A stretch of 64,000 nucleotides of DNA from assembly GCF_024171535.1 (NCBI RefSeq), contig NZ_JALJZV010000001.1:372001-436000 (forward strand), given 5' to 3'. The translations under genes were made by a program, and so were the position numbers. The stretch comes from Flavobacterium sp. HSC-61S13. Its GTDB lineage: Bacteria; Bacteroidota; Bacteroidia; Flavobacteriales; Flavobacteriaceae. The notes below the pieces were generated by a model. The model was not told where the DNA came from. It ran no database searches and saw only the letters and a program-made list of their open reading frames with translations. Shown here piece after piece: positions 28,801-37,641 of the stretch; position 1 is the first letter of the stretch, and each line of letters opens with the position of its first letter.

Positions 28801-31730
28801 AAACGTACAACAATGCAACTACTTTTATGGAAGAGGTTGTGTTTATCAGTGGAGTTAAAGGGAAAGTCAATATTGCTTGGCATGCCTCCAGCAAGACTTC
28901 AACGACTATATATGTCGATAATATTCACCTTTATAAAGTAGATACCTGTCCAGAACCTTATGGTGTTAAAACGAGTCATGTTGGTACAAGCAGTGTGGAT
29001 GTGGAGTGGAAACAAGATGGAGGTATTTCAAACTGGGAGGTGATTGTTGTGGAGTACGGACAAAATGCCAGCGCAACACCAACTAAAACTTTAAATATAA
29101 CAGGTAAACCCGAAGCGACGATTACAGGATTGGATCCCGGTAAAGGATTTACAATTTTCATACGCGTCAAATGTTTAGATGGCAAGTCATTCAGTGATTG
29201 GTCGACCCCAACTACCATTGGAACTATTGTCGATCAAAACAATAACTGTGATGGTGCGATTCCCATTCCAGTCAATCCGTTAGACAGCTGTGAATTTATG
29301 GCTTCGGCAGATTTTAATGATACGAAAGCATCTGCAAAACCAGAACCCGTTTGCGGTTCCGTGGCTTTAAAAAAAGACATCTGGTTTTTATTTGTAGCCT
29401 CGGACAAAACGCATATTTTAGAGCTTAAAAATTGGTTGAATTTAGTAGACACCACGGTACCGGTTTTGTTTGGATCCCTATACGACCAACCGTGTAGCAG
29501 TATTAATAATAATGCCTTGGAATGTTTTAATCTAACAGCAACGGTGACCAAGAAATTGTTTAAGAATTTGACGCTTGGTAAAACGTATTATATTCGTTTA
29601 GCCACCACAGTGGTTAGTTTAAAAGCTGTTTTCAATTTGTGTATCACAACTCCAAAGTATTTAGAGATCAGTCCAAGTGGTGTAAAGTATAGTGTTGAGG
29701 AGTTGGTTAAAAATGTATTGGTCAATTCCAATTGTAATTTGGTTTCCAATGTATCCAGTCAGAATGGTGACGGAGGAGCTAAGGCAATGGCCTATAATAC
29801 CATTGGATATTTTAACAGAGGAAAGACAGACTTTCCTTTCGAAAAAGGCATCATACTGTCTACCAATGAGGTTGAATATGCTTATGGTCCTGCACAAGCG
29901 ACGAGTCGTGATTTTAGAGGAAACAACGATGCAAGATGGGTTGGAGACAAGGATATTAATGATGCAATAAAAGCAGCCGGCGGGGCTCCTTCTGGTACGA
30001 CGAATAAAAGAGTCACCCAATTGGAGTTTGATTTTGTCCCTATAGTCGATTCGATACAGTTTGAATATCTATTTGCGTCAAACAGTTATTATTCAGACTG
30101 TGCTAGTTTGGGATGCGCTGCTGGTGCGTTGTTTGCCGCTTGGTTAATAGATGAAACTACTGGAGAAGGGCAAAATTTAGCGAAAATTAAGGACACAGAA
30201 CTCCCGATTGCATTGAACACGATTTTGAATCCGATAAAAACTGGTAAAATACAATGTCCTAGTTCTCATCCAGATCTATATTGGAAACATTACACCCCCA
30301 ATCAAGACAATCCCTTTGAGGCTTATATCGATTTTGTAGGTTTGACGAGGGTAATGAAATCCAATAAAGTAGCTGTAGTACCCGGTCGAAAGTATCATAT
30401 CAAATTGGCTGTGATTGATTTTTGTGCCATAGTTTCACATTCTTCTGCAGTATTATTTAATGCAGGCAGTTTTAATCTCGGCGAGCTTAATCTGGGCGAG
30501 GATTTAACTATAGAGAATCAAACAGCCTTATGTGCTGAACAAGAAATTATATTGAAATCAGGCATTTCTACTTCAGGAGAATTGAAAACAGCGATCAGCT
30601 GGTATAAAGATGGTGTTTTATTAAATGGGATTAATACTCCAGACTTAGTTGTTTCAAAACCGGGATTGTATAAGGTTGTTGTCGATTATACGGATATCGA
30701 CTGTCAAAGGTCAGATGAAATTTTGATAGAAGTATATCCGCTGATTTCCAGTTTATTCAAAGCACCTAAACCAATAGCGGTCTGTAGAAATTCTTTTGAA
30801 AAGCAAATAGTGAATTTAGCTGCTGTAGAAGAGGAGATTTTTTTAACCGAAGATCGTAACTTTTATACTGTAAGCTACCATTTAACGGCTGTCGATGCGG
30901 AGTCTGGTGATAACCCTATTTCAACGGATTATGAATTGATCGGTTTACAAAATGTAATAATCTACATTCGACTCGTGGATACACGTATTGGCTGTCACGG
31001 AGTATTGACGCTTCCTGTCGTACTTGAAAAAGGTCCTGAACCGAGCAAACGAGAAGATGTCACCATTTGTTCTCGATATATATTTCCGGATTTAGAAGAC
31101 CGTCAGTTTTATTTTGAAAAGACTGCTGGAGGCGGGCGGGAATACCAGGTAGGTGATGTATTAGATGTACCTGGACAACACAACGTATTTATACTGCAAA
31201 GGAATACTAACAAAGGCTGTTATGAAGAGATTTCTTATCAAGTCCATATCACAGAAAGGGTAGTTGCTGATGTATTCGAAGACCTTGTATTGGACTGTAA
31301 AACGCATCAATTAGCGCCTTTGTCTGTGAAAAACAAGTATTATACTCAATCTGGAGGTCAGGGAATTGAACTAGCGCAAGGCACTATCATAACTCAGTCT
31401 CAAAAGATTTATGTTTACGCTAGATCGAATGACGGTTTGTGTACCGATGAAAGCAGCTATACAGTGAGTTTTAATGATTGTCCGATTCCAAAGGGAATAT
31501 CCCCGAATGGCGATGGCTCTAATGATCGTTTTGACTTGTCGGCGCATGGTGTAACGAGCTTGGTGATCTATAACCGTTATGGTGCTGAAGTATTTGCTTT
31601 TCAAGGTAGTTATACCGATCAGTGGAACGGGCAAAATCAAAAAGGTAATGGACTACCCGACGGTACTTATTATTATGTGATTGTTGCGCATGGAAAGACC
31701 AGAACGGGCTGGGTTCAAATCAATAAATAA
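25878..31730 (+). CDS. Giant T9SS-secreted surface adhesin 3 (gliding-type C-terminus)
   Basis: 1950 aa with signal peptide MRFKRTFSLVGLTLLIGLGMYAG. The N-terminal linker (about 24-75) is longer and different from that of adhesins 1 and 2. Four anchor-J-like modules start near 78, 344, 608 and 871 with FN3-like units between; an FN3 unit starts near 1024, the NNCDGAIPIPVN domain near 1122, a choice-of-anchor-L domain near 1261 (LEISPSGVKYSVEELV), Ig-like units near 1549 and a CHU_C sorting domain near 1867 (PKGISPNGDGSNDRFDLS). The C-terminal part is closest to adhesin 2. It has no adjacent PorP/SprF gene and is followed by a strong terminator, so it is a single-gene unit. Confidence 0.91.
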   Translation: MRFKRTFSLVGLTLLIGLGMYAGNDLIRLSSLNLPFFQDRLQQHFERVIERSDFSFLELNENKVNQPAADIITNCPTIALPLIEDFEKDSKTLNCWSILDQNKDGIPTSNQWQLYNSAAFAYNGLNSYYFLGTATVNIHNDWLVSPSIAMDDSSIYKLSYYYRTHASYNNEIEVALSITGVDPLSFTTILDKKAIYKNGNYKKKTIYITNVKGEARIGWHITSSGSTAVYLDQISLEKVDCIGPNEDIKLSDLGTNQVRFDWQDTVNNQWEVFVKDAGFGAPVGSGVLLNTTNTIITKVNGSGANLQADTEYEFYIRSRCGTNKTSPWIGPILFKTLCTDFSVPFWEGFNLDSKTYSCWSLVDHNGDFAKPLIRNIWQQYGFGQFEGDRGMYFFGNDATTVKSPHDDWMISPTFKLDKTKLYRLRYHYKSSIVDKNDFKLLLSTTGVDLTDFNQILIDKKQHSDANWSEETAIIGNTGGMVNFAWQVSTGSLSSTLYIDNFFLEEVVGCPEPTQLGTKDESENGVTIIWNENFGKDWEYSVQEKVGISPKTGTPTTKKEAIITQDKNGVKLKPNTFYEFYVRTRCLDGSYSAWAGPFVFKTVCGIFSTTPYFENFNTDSKTLNCWTVLDQNKDAISPVGNNLWRPFGGTDFPGSQSMRFFGDAAKVHDDWLISPRLTFKANTVYRFRYKYKTDTNSEANFEVLASNSGIQPSDFKREIVKDAFYKSGVFSEHKSFITGLSGTVNLAWHSSGPGFKIVFIDDVFVEEVVNCPEPLVLGAKDFAINQATIYWTDDFAANQWEYYVQEIGGGTPKGNGTSTTTKENTVTKEQSGGTLKPNTDYEFYVRTVCSNGTFSIWSGPFSFATQCDLYQTPFWESFNSNSKTARCWVSVDSNNDANASSGSWRSMTTNAFEGNAGMGFIGFGNNDDWLISPTIDLDGGMYVLKYHYKTNSEFEVLLSLNGIDTKEFTKNLVSKKTYNNATTFMEEVVFISGVKGKVNIAWHASSKTSTTIYVDNIHLYKVDTCPEPYGVKTSHVGTSSVDVEWKQDGGISNWEVIVVEYGQNASATPTKTLNITGKPEATITGLDPGKGFTIFIRVKCLDGKSFSDWSTPTTIGTIVDQNNNCDGAIPIPVNPLDSCEFMASADFNDTKASAKPEPVCGSVALKKDIWFLFVASDKTHILELKNWLNLVDTTVPVLFGSLYDQPCSSINNNALECFNLTATVTKKLFKNLTLGKTYYIRLATTVVSLKAVFNLCITTPKYLEISPSGVKYSVEELVKNVLVNSNCNLVSNVSSQNGDGGAKAMAYNTIGYFNRGKTDFPFEKGIILSTNEVEYAYGPAQATSRDFRGNNDARWVGDKDINDAIKAAGGAPSGTTNKRVTQLEFDFVPIVDSIQFEYLFASNSYYSDCASLGCAAGALFAAWLIDETTGEGQNLAKIKDTELPIALNTILNPIKTGKIQCPSSHPDLYWKHYTPNQDNPFEAYIDFVGLTRVMKSNKVAVVPGRKYHIKLAVIDFCAIVSHSSAVLFNAGSFNLGELNLGEDLTIENQTALCAEQEIILKSGISTSGELKTAISWYKDGVLLNGINTPDLVVSKPGLYKVVVDYTDIDCQRSDEILIEVYPLISSLFKAPKPIAVCRNSFEKQIVNLAAVEEEIFLTEDRNFYTVSYHLTAVDAESGDNPISTDYELIGLQNVIIYIRLVDTRIGCHGVLTLPVVLEKGPEPSKREDVTICSRYIFPDLEDRQFYFEKTAGGGREYQVGDVLDVPGQHNVFILQRNTNKGCYEEISYQVHITERVVADVFEDLVLDCKTHQLAPLSVKNKYYTQSGGQGIELAQGTIITQSQKIYVYARSNDGLCTDESSYTVSFNDCPIPKGISPNGDGSNDRFDLSAHGVTSLVIYNRYGAEVFAFQGSYTDQWNGQNQKGNGLPDGTYYYVIVAHGKTRTGWVQINK

Positions 31731-31791
31731 CACTTAGACGGATTTGTCTATTCGCTGATTCGCAATTTGAATTACTTTGTGTTATATATTT

Positions 31792-31830
31792 AAAAAAAAT
31801 AGGCTGTCATAAACGACAGCCTATTTTTTT
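31792..31830. terminator. Rho-independent terminator after adhesin 3
   Basis: Perfect 10-bp stem ATAGGCTGTC / GACAGCCTAT with loop ATAAAC, A8 before and T7 after. It lies about 60 bp past the adhesin 3 stop. Confidence 0.92.
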
Positions 31831-32532
31831 ATAATGCAGGCAGTAATGCTTTTTTAAAAAGTGATTATTCGGACATGATACTCTTGATTAACTTTTTCAT
31901 TTACTCTGATCTATGGAAATTAATCCGATACTTTTTTTTGAGCTTTTATTCCCAATTTTAGAGCTTTTATTCTGTTGAGCTTAAATTTTCTTTACCGCAT
32001 TATCCTCCCTTTATCCTCCCTTTATCCTCCCAGTATCTACGAAGCATCTCTAGGGTATGGCTATATACTGTCTAAATCTACTTGTGCGTTAAGTAAATTC
32101 GATCTATAACAATATGGATAATTTGTCTATTTCGGACATTTTAAGGATTGCTGTGTTATAGTTTTTTAATAGAGTAGGTCACGTCCTAAAATCACCTTCT
32201 TTAATCAAGTGTTCGTTATAATCGTCAAAAGTGAAAATATTGAAACAATTCGAAAAGCTTAAAAAATTAGTTTTCGTTAAATCTGTTTGTTGTTGAGATG
32301 GATTAAAGAACGTTAAGATGAAATCGAGATTAATATACTTTTTATTACGAGTGAGTAGTCGACCCATTGGAAATAATATTATATTTAACTTCCTTATTGA
32401 TGAACGGATATTGTCATTTTCAATACTGTCTACAAATGCTTAATTTTCAAAGTATTCAGCATGGTAATGGATGAAATCCTATGCGAAAGGAGTAATTTTA
32501 AAACAGATCATAATCGCCTAATAAACACAACA
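31831..32532. other. Gene-poor stretch behind the adhesin locus
   Basis: About 700 bases without a convincing gene. Contents: two near copies of GAGCTTTTATTC around 31940-31975, an 11-bp tandem repeat at 32000-32031, and isolated TTTGTCTAT half-sites (one at 32122-32130; another lies just upstream at 31743-31751). A 62-codon minus-strand frame (32179-32367) has no recognisable features. Confidence 0.5.
32000..32031. repeat. 11-bp tandem repeat, three copies
   Basis: Three adjacent copies of TTTATCCTCCC, the first lacking one T. Short, pyrimidine-rich on the plus strand; no gene overlaps it. Confidence 0.85.
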
Positions 32533-32946
32533 ATGAAATCACTCTACCTTAAAGTTGCGCTTATTTTTTTTAGTTTTAGTCTGGTTTCCTGTGATCGGGA
32601 CGATAATGATCTATACAAACATTACGAGAATCAAAATCACTCCGAAGAACTAAAAGGTTGGTGGCAACATATCGGTCAGGAAGATAATAAGCATCCCTTA
32701 TATGAACACTTTACCGATTTTATGGTAACCACTTATGACTACAGTATTTACACAAATAAATACGATCAAAATATGGGCAGATATTGGTATAATGACGATA
32801 CAAAAATTTACTATCTAACCATTGGCGACTATAAGTCAAAAGGGGAGGAAGACAGTTATAATTTTGTTTTAAATCCCACTAAAGATACTTTAAAGATTTA
32901 TATGGAAGCAACACCCTATGTTTTTGTGAGGTCAACCGGATTGTAA
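32533..32946 (+). CDS. Small lipoprotein of unknown function
   Basis: 137 aa from the ATG at 32533, chosen because the signal MKSLYLKVALIFFSFSLVSC begins there; an in-frame upstream start at 32461 would precede it by 24 residues. The lipobox LVSC predicts lipid modification at Cys20. The mature protein is acidic and rich in Tyr, Asp and Trp (GWWQHIGQEDNKHP, MGRYWYNDD) and looks like a small beta protein. No family recognised. Single gene with an AT-rich upstream region. Confidence 0.72.
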   Translation: MKSLYLKVALIFFSFSLVSCDRDDNDLYKHYENQNHSEELKGWWQHIGQEDNKHPLYEHFTDFMVTTYDYSIYTNKYDQNMGRYWYNDDTKIYYLTIGDYKSKGEEDSYNFVLNPTKDTLKIYMEATPYVFVRSTGL

Positions 32947-32977
32947 ATCTAATTCTGTGGGTTTAGTTATAGTTCTA

Positions 32978-33009
32978 ACAGGCTAATTACCTATTTATTT
33001 TTAGCCTGT
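32978..33009. terminator. Possible shared terminator hairpin
   Basis: ACAGGCTAA pairs with TTAGCCTGT across a 14-base loop. It sits between the convergent lipoprotein and AraC genes. There is no strong T run on either side, so terminator function is uncertain. Confidence 0.4.
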
Positions 33010-33045
33010 GGTCCACCTTACTGTATGCATATTAGCTTTCTATGT

Positions 33046-33885
33046 TTATTGCTGCATATTCTTTTGAACTCTAAAGGCTTTTAAACTCATTCCCTTATGT
33101 CTTTTAAAAAATTTATTGATATGGCTTTCATCAATAAATCCAAATTCACTAGCCAATTCATGGACCCGTATATCGCTAAATTGCAGTCGGTGTTCGATTA
33201 GTCTTATTCTATAGGATGAGATGTAGTGTTGTAACGATTCGTTGCATTGCTTTTGAAAATAACTACCGAGATATGTAGGCGAAAGACCGAATTTTGCTGC
33301 AATTACCGCAATTTTTAATAGAGGTGGATGGAATATGTTTGCCTGTATGTAAACGACTATTTTCAATATACGTATATCTCCAGCAGTTGATAACTGTTGC
33401 GGTTTACTTAAAGCAATATTTCTAGCCGCAATAACAAGTATCGCATTGACCAGATGTGTTATAAGGTCCTCTTTATACAAGCTGTCGTTGTCAATGGTCT
33501 GCCGTAGGTTATCTATCAGTAGATTGACCAAATGTTGATCATTTGGATTGGTGAGTAGAGAACCCGAAACATGAGAGGCATGATAGAGCAGACACTCGAT
33601 GTGATCGATACTTTTCCATTGGTATTCTCTTATATAACTTTCTCCGAAGTGTATCACTATAAATTCACAACTGCTATCAAGATCAAAACCGTGGTAGTCT
33701 TTAGGTGTAATCAAAAAGAGGTTACCAGCCGCAAACGCAGTACTATTGCCATTCACTTGATAATAACCCGAACCAGAAATCACGTAAACCAATTCAAAAA
33801 AATTGAATTGTCGCTCCCGTAGGGGACAATGATCAACTTTTTCATAGTATACTTCAAGTGCTTGGTGTATGTTTTCTCTGGCCAT
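33046..33885 (-). CDS. AraC-family transcriptional regulator
   Basis: 279 aa from the ATG at 33885 (a GTG two codons upstream also opens the frame). The N-terminal cupin-like sensor (about 1-150) has FNFFELVYVISGSGYYQVNG and LFLITPKDYHGF. The C-terminal AraC domain (about 180-279) has both helix-turn-helix units: IAVIAAKFGLSPTYLGSYFQKQ and HELASEFGFIDESHINKFFKRHKGMSL. It is divergent from the quinone reductase gene, with 106 bp between, and probably regulates it. Confidence 0.93.
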   Translation of the reverse strand: MARENIHQALEVYYEKVDHCPLRERQFNFFELVYVISGSGYYQVNGNSTAFAAGNLFLITPKDYHGFDLDSSCEFIVIHFGESYIREYQWKSIDHIECLLYHASHVSGSLLTNPNDQHLVNLLIDNLRQTIDNDSLYKEDLITHLVNAILVIAARNIALSKPQQLSTAGDIRILKIVVYIQANIFHPPLLKIAVIAAKFGLSPTYLGSYFQKQCNESLQHYISSYRIRLIEHRLQFSDIRVHELASEFGFIDESHINKFFKRHKGMSLKAFRVQKNMQQ

Positions 33886-33991
33886 AAGCACAAAGATACC
33901 GAAATTAGCTTTAAATGTACCTGTTTATGTTGAGTATTCCGGTATACTTTTGTCAGATATAATTGACACCCAAATTTATAAATCCCATTTA

Positions 33992-34573
33992 ATGAAAAAA
34001 ATAGTCGTAATCAACGGGCATCCTGATCCAGAAAGTTTTAATGCTGTGCTGGCTCAGTCGTATATTCAATCTGCCTTGGAATCTGGTTCTGAAGTGCGGT
34101 ATATAGCTATTGGTACTTTAGATTTTAACCCCAATCTTCAATATGGCTATCGACAGCGTATGGAATTGGAACCGGACTTGCTGCAGGCATTGGAAGACCT
34201 ACAATGGAGCGATCACCAAGTGTGGATTCATCCGTTGTGGTGGTTGGGTATGCCTGCGATTATGAAGGGCTTTTTTGATCGCTTATTTCTACCGGGATTG
34301 ACTTTTAAAGTCAACAAAGGAGCGTCTACGACGGGTTTGTTACAAGCTAAAACGGCTCGGATTATTACTACAGCAGGAGATCTGTCTATCGATGTCTATG
34401 AAGAGATTTATAGATCAAGCGGCCTTGTGCAGTTGCAAAAGGGTATTTTGGAATACTGTGGTGTAAGCTCCTTTCAAAGCGATTTTATTGGTCCTTTGCA
34501 CGAGTTAGACCATGAGGCAAGAAAAAGCTGGATTGAGCAAATGCAACAACTCGCTATATTCGATTCGGTATAG
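33992..34573 (+). CDS. NAD(P)H oxidoreductase, flavodoxin-like fold (NQO/YwrO type)
   Basis: 193 aa from the ATG at 33992, where the Rossmann-like start MKKIVVINGHPDPES begins; the frame is open further upstream but without family sequence. Family marks are HPDPESFNAVLAQSY (flavin/phosphate binding), VWIHPLWWLGMPAIMKGFFDRLFLPGLTFK near 80-110 and the ITTAGD stretch. These enzymes carry FAD or FMN and reduce quinones or nitro compounds with two electrons, a detoxification role. The divergent AraC gene is a likely regulator. Confidence 0.92.
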   Translation: MKKIVVINGHPDPESFNAVLAQSYIQSALESGSEVRYIAIGTLDFNPNLQYGYRQRMELEPDLLQALEDLQWSDHQVWIHPLWWLGMPAIMKGFFDRLFLPGLTFKVNKGASTTGLLQAKTARIITTAGDLSIDVYEEIYRSSGLVQLQKGILEYCGVSSFQSDFIGPLHELDHEARKSWIEQMQQLAIFDSV

Positions 34574-34635
34574 GATTGATTCTTCTAAACAGGATAATAA
34601 ACAATCGATGCAAAAGCCTTGTTAGCCGCAACTTC

Positions 34636-35808
34636 TTAAAATTCGCGAACTTCGTCAAACCATTTATTGGCTGTTGCTACAGTTATTTCTAATTTAGAGG
34701 TTTCAACTAACTGATTAACTGCAGTTGCTGTGTCCTCTCGTTCAACAGTTTCTATATTGGGCAACGTATTTATCAGCTCTACCAGTTTAGTTATAGCTGT
34801 TTTTACTTCGTTTTCCGTTTTGGCTTTAGAAATTTCTTTTCCGGTTGTTTTGTATGCTTTTGTTGCAATTTTCGCGTTTTTACTTTCCCAATTTGTAAAT
34901 GGAATTCCGTACTCTGTTGTAAACCAAATGGAACTTCTCAGTTTAGAAACAGAAGAGTAGTCCAAGTCTTTTTCTTTTGCTAGTTGCTTTAATTCTGTAT
35001 TTAATCTTTTGCCTGTTATTTCGTCAATATTCCATCCGATAAAGGATTTTAAGTTTTTCCAAGAGTTTAAAGAAGGGAAATTTTCCAAGTTCGGAGCATA
35101 TCTTATTCCCAAACGTTCCAAATCTAACAAATCACTTAATACATCGCCATGGATCATGTTGCCAGTTACATTCAAATTTTTTAGATTCGGAAACTGTAAT
35201 AAGCTTTCACAATCCAAAGGCTGCCCTAATGGCGCCACTGTGATGTCCAGTGAAGTAATCGTTTCTAAATTTTTTAATGGAGGTAGTTTGTAGGCTAAAG
35301 CTGTTTTTCTATTATCCGTAAAGGGTGCCAAACTTAAGAATGGATTAGCCTGGTTCGATATAATTTCAAAATTCGCAAGATTGCCAGAAAGGTTCAGTTT
35401 CATCAAACCAAATCGGCTGTCACTGATTGGACTATCTAAAATAAGCTTTATCGGATGCACGGTTGCCTCAATAGAAAAATTTCGGATTTTTGAATTCCTG
35501 AGATCAACAGTAATGGGTGTATTAGGATGTAAAGAAAATTCCTCTATGGCTCTCGTTTTAGACCATTCAACAAAACTGAGATCATTGCCCCAATAATAGA
35601 AAAACCTCGGCCAATGTCCACCAGCTGGGGTCGAAAATTCATCGAAAGCATTCCAATTGATCGTTAAATTCTCTTCGACAAGAACATCGAATTTCTTTTT
35701 ATCCATACCAACGAAGCCTATCGAAAAACTGCCTTGTCCCAGTGGAATTTTAAACAGGTGACTGTTAGTACTGGTTAACGAAATAGATATAGGATTTTCT
35801 CTGTCCAT
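34636..35808 (-). CDS. Leucine-rich-repeat-like protein, function unknown
   Basis: 390 aa, no signal peptide or membrane segment. The middle (about 105-275) has irregular leucine-rich repeats, for example LMKLNLSGNLANFEII, ITSLDITVAPLGQPLDCESLLQF, LKNLNVTGNMIHGDVLSDL and LERLGIRYAPNLENFPSL. The C-terminal 110 residues are helical and Lys/Glu-rich. Probably a cytoplasmic protein-interaction scaffold. The ATG at 35808 is the only plausible start. Confidence 0.7.
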   Translation of the reverse strand: MDRENPISISLTSTNSHLFKIPLGQGSFSIGFVGMDKKKFDVLVEENLTINWNAFDEFSTPAGGHWPRFFYYWGNDLSFVEWSKTRAIEEFSLHPNTPITVDLRNSKIRNFSIEATVHPIKLILDSPISDSRFGLMKLNLSGNLANFEIISNQANPFLSLAPFTDNRKTALAYKLPPLKNLETITSLDITVAPLGQPLDCESLLQFPNLKNLNVTGNMIHGDVLSDLLDLERLGIRYAPNLENFPSLNSWKNLKSFIGWNIDEITGKRLNTELKQLAKEKDLDYSSVSKLRSSIWFTTEYGIPFTNWESKNAKIATKAYKTTGKEISKAKTENEVKTAITKLVELINTLPNIETVEREDTATAVNQLVETSKLEITVATANKWFDEVREF

Positions 35809-35980
35809 AGTAATTTTCTTGGTGAGCTTTCTGCTACGGTTTCTAGTATTGTGGAGCTTATGATCTTCGTAATCGATTACTTTATCTTAGAGCTAAAATT
35901 TCTTTAGAGTGATCAAGGTCATGTTTGTGCCTAACCTTACAAAAAAGGGTATGGTTTGTTCGTTAGTATCTAAAATTTGT

Positions 35981-36523
35981 TTAAGGTTTTGCATGAAGCC
36001 ATTCGCTCTTATTTAATTCAAACCAATTGTGCTCGATTCCTTCATAATCAAAAGTTTCTAGTAGTTTTAAACCGCTTTTTAGCAAGACGTTTTTGGAACC
36101 TTTATTTTCGATGTGGCAGATGGCGTAAATTTTTTCTGTTTCCAAGTTTTTAAAAGCATATTCTACTAGGGCAACAGTGGTTTCAGTAGCAAGGCCCTTT
36201 CCCCAATAGCTTTCAATAAATCGGTACCCGATCTCATAAAAATTTTGGTGGTTATTCATCGGTTCTTTGATCAATTTAATACCCGACCAACCTATAAATT
36301 CCCCTGTAATTTTATCAATTACCGCCCAACGTCCAACGCCGTTTTCCTGGTACTGTTGCTGTACGAATTCAATGTATTTTCCCGCTTCTTCTCGCGTGCT
36401 TATTGGATTATTTCCCAAATAGGTATGAACAGCAGGATTACTATCTAATTCAAATAAACCATCTTCATCACTGGCTAACATCTCTCTTAAATACAGTCTT
36501 TCAGTTTCAATCTTGATATTCAT
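35981..36523 (-). CDS. GNAT N-acetyltransferase, RimJ/RimL-like
   Basis: 180 aa covering a whole GNAT domain: ETERLYLREMLASDEDGLFELD at the start, GRWAVIDKITGEFIGWSGI, EIGYRFIESYWGKGLATE (the acetyl-CoA pyrophosphate-binding R/Q-x-x-G-x-G/A turn) and YAICHIENKGSKNVLLKSGL. The family transfers acetyl from acetyl-CoA to amines such as ribosomal protein N-termini or small molecules. Substrate unknown. Last gene before the accessory region. Confidence 0.9.
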   Translation of the reverse strand: MNIKIETERLYLREMLASDEDGLFELDSNPAVHTYLGNNPISTREEAGKYIEFVQQQYQENGVGRWAVIDKITGEFIGWSGIKLIKEPMNNHQNFYEIGYRFIESYWGKGLATETTVALVEYAFKNLETEKIYAICHIENKGSKNVLLKSGLKLLETFDYEGIEHNWFELNKSEWLHAKP

Positions 36524-37148
36524 GCTTTTTAGTTTTTTATGTTAGGTATGCTCAAAAATGAGGTACAATGGATTTACAGCTCAATCAAATTTCGGCAAAA
36601 TTGGACGGAACGTTCCATTTAGTGAGAACACATCCAACACTGCGCGCCAACAGCTAAATTAAATAAAAAAAGCCAATACTGACAGTATTGACGGGTTTGT
36701 ATGTGGAAAACACCGGTATTTGTAAACCAAGAAGTTTTGACGAATACTAGTTATGTGTAGTATTTTTTAATCATTTATCAATATTAAAAAACTCCTTCTT
36801 TTTTAGTATTTAAACAAAATTGCACATCCATAGGAATTATTATTAAGCACAATAGAGATATCATTTTTTAAAGGAATTTCAATATCATTACGCTTTTAAT
36901 TTCTATACTGTTCGGACAAATTAGATGCATGAAAATTTAAAATAAAATTCAAAAGCACTGTTTTATTTTATGGTCAGAAGTATCGAGTTTTATAGTTAAT
37001 ATTACTGCTTGTATGGTGTATTTGTTTGTTGTCTAGTATTTTAACAAGTGTTTTTATGGAGAAAAAAAATATTTTTCTATCTTGTGTTGTGATTTTATAA
37101 ACATCGTTTAAACAAATGTCTGATGTAGCTGTTGCAAAAGAAGTATTT
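36524..37148. other. AT-rich intergenic stretch at the left border of the accessory region
   Basis: About 600 bases without a convincing gene. A near-perfect palindrome CAATACTG-A-CAGTATTG lies at 36674-36690 after an A run. The rest is low-complexity AT-rich sequence. It may include the promoter of the DUF5675 gene. Confidence 0.5.
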
Positions 37149-37544
37149 ATGGAATTGTATTTAATACGCAGTTATTTTGAGGCGGGCACTAATGGACGTC
37201 TTGAAATCGATGGGGAACTGATTTGCTATGCAATTGAGTTGCCTTGGAAGAATAATGAACGAAGGGTTTCCTGTATACCCGAAGGAAGGTATGCCTTGAG
37301 AAAGCGTTATAGTAATCGGTTTGATTGGCATCTGGAGGTTCTGGGTGTGGAGGGTAGAAGTTTTATACTGTTTCATCCTGCCAACGATGCTTTGAAAGAG
37401 TTGAACGGTTGTATTGCTCCGGTGAGTCAATTGAGTGGTGTGGGTAGGGGAACGGCTTCCAGAATGGCTTTTTCGAAATTAAAGGAATTGGTATATCCTA
37501 AATTAGAACAGTTGGAAGAGGTGTTTTTAGTTGTGGAATCCTAA
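37149..37544 (+). CDS. DUF5675 family protein
   Basis: 131 aa from the ATG at 37149, where the conserved domain begins (MELYLIRSYF). An ATG at 37116 would add eleven residues (MSDVAVAKEVF) and cannot be excluded. Conserved features seen: a short beta start, GELICYAIELPWKNNERRVSCIPEGRY, HLEVLGVEGRSFILFHPAN and LNGCIAPVSQL. The family is small, of unknown function, and often found in prophages or accessory DNA of Bacteroidota. No operon partner here. Confidence 0.78.
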   Translation: MELYLIRSYFEAGTNGRLEIDGELICYAIELPWKNNERRVSCIPEGRYALRKRYSNRFDWHLEVLGVEGRSFILFHPANDALKELNGCIAPVSQLSGVGRGTASRMAFSKLKELVYPKLEQLEEVFLVVES

Positions 37545-37641
37545 AGGAAATAATGATGACTATATTGGATAGGGCTAAGAATTGAATAAATTTAAGATAC
37601 TAGTCAATATAATCTGCTAATCGACATCAATTTGAATTCAT

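Noticed and set aside
31743..32130. Further adhesin-type regulatory sites (TTTGTCTAT at 31743 and 32122)
   Set aside because: Only single half-sites, with no second heptamer at 11 bp, no -7-like box at 33 bp and no gene behind them.
32179..32367. 62-codon minus-strand frame
   Set aside because: No motif, no neighbour support and a composition like the intergenic DNA around it.
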